NCBI RefSeq assembly: GCF_002024805.1
Contig: NZ_CP014337.1
Span: 2,232,001 to 2,296,000, forward strand
Length of the DNA: 64,000 nucleotides
Origin: Elizabethkingia bruuniana
Lineage (GTDB): Bacteria; Bacteroidota; Bacteroidia; Flavobacteriales; Weeksellaceae
Direction of reading: 5' to 3'
Shown: positions 62,743 to 64,000 of the stretch, one piece after another
Position numbering within the stretch: the stretch's first letter is position 1
Layout of the letters: each line of letters opens with the position of its first letter
Translations under genes and position numbers: made by a program
The notes under the pieces: generated by a model
Database searches by the model: none
The model's input: the letters and a program-made list of their open reading frames with translations, nothing else
Told to the model about the DNA's origin: nothing

Positions 62743-63320
62743 ATTTTAATAAAAACAAAGATGGTTTAGTTCCGGTTATTATCCAGAACTATTTGACTGA
62801 GCAGGTTCTTATGCTGGGTTATATGAATCCTGAAGCCTATAGCAAAACCAAAGAAGAAGGAAAAGTTACCTTCTTTTCCCGCTCAAAAAACAGGTTATGG
62901 ACAAAAGGAGAAACTTCCGGGAATTTTCTGGAAGTAAAAGAAATCTTATTAGATTGCGATCAGGATACTTTACTGATTAAAGTAAAACCCAATGGTCCTA
63001 CTTGCCATACTGGCAGTACCTCTTGCTTTGGTGATCAGTCCAAAAAAGGTTTTGTGTATGAATTGCAACAGGTAATCTCTGACAGAATCGATAACAATGT
63101 CGAAAGCTCCTATACCAATCAACTATACAAAAGAGGTATTAATAAAGTAGCTCAAAAAGTTGGTGAAGAAGCCGTGGAGGTAGTAATTGAAGCTAAAGAC
63201 AATAATGACGATTTATTTAAAAATGAATCAGCGGACCTACTTTACCACTATCTTATTCTTTTAAAAGCAAAAGGTTTTTCACTAGAAGACATTGAAGCGG
63301 TATTACGCGAAAGACATTAA
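62733..63320 (+). CDS. hisIE: Bifunctional phosphoribosyl-AMP cyclohydrolase / phosphoribosyl-ATP pyrophosphohydrolase
   Basis: 195 residues. The N-terminal HisI domain shows the zinc-binding motif [28 protein letters not shown]. The C-terminal HisE domain (from about 105) has [27 protein letters not shown] and [12 protein letters not shown]. The two enzymes act in steps 2 and 3. The start is inside hisF, by a 10-bp overlap. It is the last gene of the operon. Confidence 0.96.
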   Translation: MEIDFNKNKDGLVPVIIQNYLTEQVLMLGYMNPEAYSKTKEEGKVTFFSRSKNRLWTKGETSGNFLEVKEILLDCDQDTLLIKVKPNGPTCHTGSTSCFGDQSKKGFVYELQQVISDRIDNNVESSYTNQLYKRGINKVAQKVGEEAVEVVIEAKDNNDDLFKNESADLLYHYLILLKAKGFSLEDIEAVLRERH

Positions 63321-63436
63321 TAAGTACGAAGTTAGAAGTAAAAATAAGAAAGAGAACGTTTAATACACAAGTATTCTATATAAAAACAGTACCTCTTTCC
63401 ATCAAATATAGCACGGGGAAGACCGTGCTATTTTCT
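63321..63436. repeat. Repeat words and terminator at the end of the his operon
   Basis: AAGTACGAAGTTAGAAGTAA, which matches the words at 21908 and 52993, begins the gap. The terminator follows as a separate entry. Confidence 0.45.
63409..63434. terminator. Bidirectional intrinsic terminator
   Basis: TAGCACGG (63409-63416) and CCGTGCTA (63423-63430) with a T-rich run afterwards. It separates the end of the his operon and the convergent small gene. Confidence 0.85.
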
Positions 63437-63796
63437 CTAAAACTCCTCCCATCCGCCATTTTGCGGATCATATTTCACGAATTCTTCTGTGTCTGTAAAT
63501 TCTGAGGCTGTCATTCCAGCTTCAAAAATAGCGTCCTGACTCCATGTTGCAATAAAGTATAGCCCTCTGTCAGTAAGCAATACATCTACCCCATGTTCTT
63601 TATTTTTATATTCCAAACCATGCTCACTCTCTTTAATCAATTCATATCCATAACCTTCAAGTCTTTTCTTTAGCTTATTGAATTGCTCTTCTGTAAAAGG
63701 TTCCAGATTTTCTTCATGGTCGAAAAAGTTCTCATCTTTTGACAATTGCTCCCTTTCTTTGGTTTCAGTTCTGAATAATTGAATGTCGTAACTCAT
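63437..63796 (-). CDS. Small cytoplasmic protein of unknown function
   Basis: 119 residues, acidic, no signal peptide. It reads MSYDIQLFRTETKEREQL, then a helical EEQFNKLKKRLEGYGYELI and YFIATWSQDAIFEAGMTASEFTD, ending GGWEEF. It looks like a small intact domain, but I recognise no family; some immunity-type or DUF proteins resemble it. It converges on the his operon terminator. Confidence 0.7.
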   Translation of the reverse strand: MSYDIQLFRTETKEREQLSKDENFFDHEENLEPFTEEQFNKLKKRLEGYGYELIKESEHGLEYKNKEHGVDVLLTDRGLYFIATWSQDAIFEAGMTASEFTDTEEFVKYDPQNGGWEEF

Positions 63797-63940
63797 ACTT
63801 TTTTATACTAAATAGTTATTTAACTCGGGATTCAACTTAACACAAAGTCACAAGAAACGATGAGCATTGTAACGCTTTATCCTGTCTTTGTATAATATTT
63901 TTTGCTCTATGTATAGAATAAATCAGACTTTAGGTTTACG

Positions 63941-64000
63941 TTACTTATAATGCTGGAAAATTCCGAAATCACTTGGTGTCCATAGTGCTGCTTTTTGTCC
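63941..64000 (-). CDS. Possible C-terminal fragment of a gene entering the window
   Basis: The minus strand is open from the window edge for 19 codons, ending KAALWTPSDFGIFQHYK and TAA at 63941-63943. Composition is plausible, but such a short open stretch could be chance. The gap 63797-63940 holds nothing I can assign. Confidence 0.3.
   Translation of the reverse strand, partial: GQKAALWTPSDFGIFQHYK

Noticed and set aside
63797-63940. tRNA or small RNA in the last intergenic stretch
   Set aside because: No cloverleaf, terminator or promoter box could be made out.
1-64000. CRISPR array, prophage or integrative element
   Set aside because: No regularly spaced repeats, integrase, transposase or capsid-type gene was found on either strand.

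Overview
The window looks like chromosome of a flavobacterium, most likely Elizabethkingia (Weeksellaceae). The DNA is AT-rich. Many genes start just behind the Bacteroidota -7 box TAnnTTTG, secreted proteins carry Bacteroidota-type signal peptides and lipoboxes, and there are menaquinone methylation, TonB-receptor, DUF2490, ZapA and RNase Y genes. A chromosomal class A beta-lactamase of the CME type typical of Elizabethkingia lies at 24641-25534. There is no phage, integrase, transposase, CRISPR array, rRNA or tRNA that I can see; the content is mostly core genome.

Layout. 1-2.6 kb: the tail of an unidentified gene, then a cysteine hydrolase, a Crp/Fnr regulator, an F420-reductase-like oxidoreductase and an NTF2-like protein, with a palindromic operator candidate behind the regulator. 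2.6-5.6 kb: a GH18 chitinase-like protein, a secreted unknown and a SMI1/KNR4 protein. 5.7-9.6 kb: rny, a 6S RNA, zapA, a coiled-coil partner and menG. 9.7-18.5 kb: a KAS III-like enzyme, a metallophosphoesterase, a deacetylase-fold protein, an SDR threonine dehydrogenase, gamma-glutamyltransferase, a fatty acid hydroxylase-type protein, ecotin and an SMR efflux pump. 18.5-31 kb: urocanate hydratase, a cobalamin-type riboswitch ahead of an acyl-CoA thioesterase, pcm, an oxidoreductase, the beta-lactamase, hydroxyacyl-CoA dehydrogenase, pheT and dnaN. 31-42.4 kb: DUF2490, a TonB-dependent receptor, uvrA, two paralogous outer-membrane proteins around a large lipoprotein, PhoH, SAM hydrolase and a HemJ/CopD-like membrane protein. 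42.4-51.9 kb: a methyltransferase, two tandem serine hydrolases, two pirins around a GNAT-like protein, a FabF and a drug exporter.

51.9-63.4 kb: a complete histidine operon, hisG-D-C-B-H-(S41 protease)-A-(amidase)-F-IE. It is preceded by a 17-residue leader peptide with six consecutive His codons (51980-52033), followed by an intrinsic terminator (52061-52098) and an alternative pairing that could serve as antiterminator. The leader is too short for ordinary gene calling. Two cell-envelope or peptide-degrading enzymes, a giant tricorn-like S41 protease and an N-acetylmuramoyl-alanine amidase, sit inside the operon with gaps of 1-63 bp. They would therefore come under the same histidine control.

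Other points of interest are a cobalamin-type riboswitch in front of a hotdog thioesterase, several promoters whose -7 box lies 4-6 bp from the start codon (leaderless or nearly leaderless mRNA), and at least three families of small dispersed palindromic repeats. All product names come from reading motifs and family resemblance; no database search was run.
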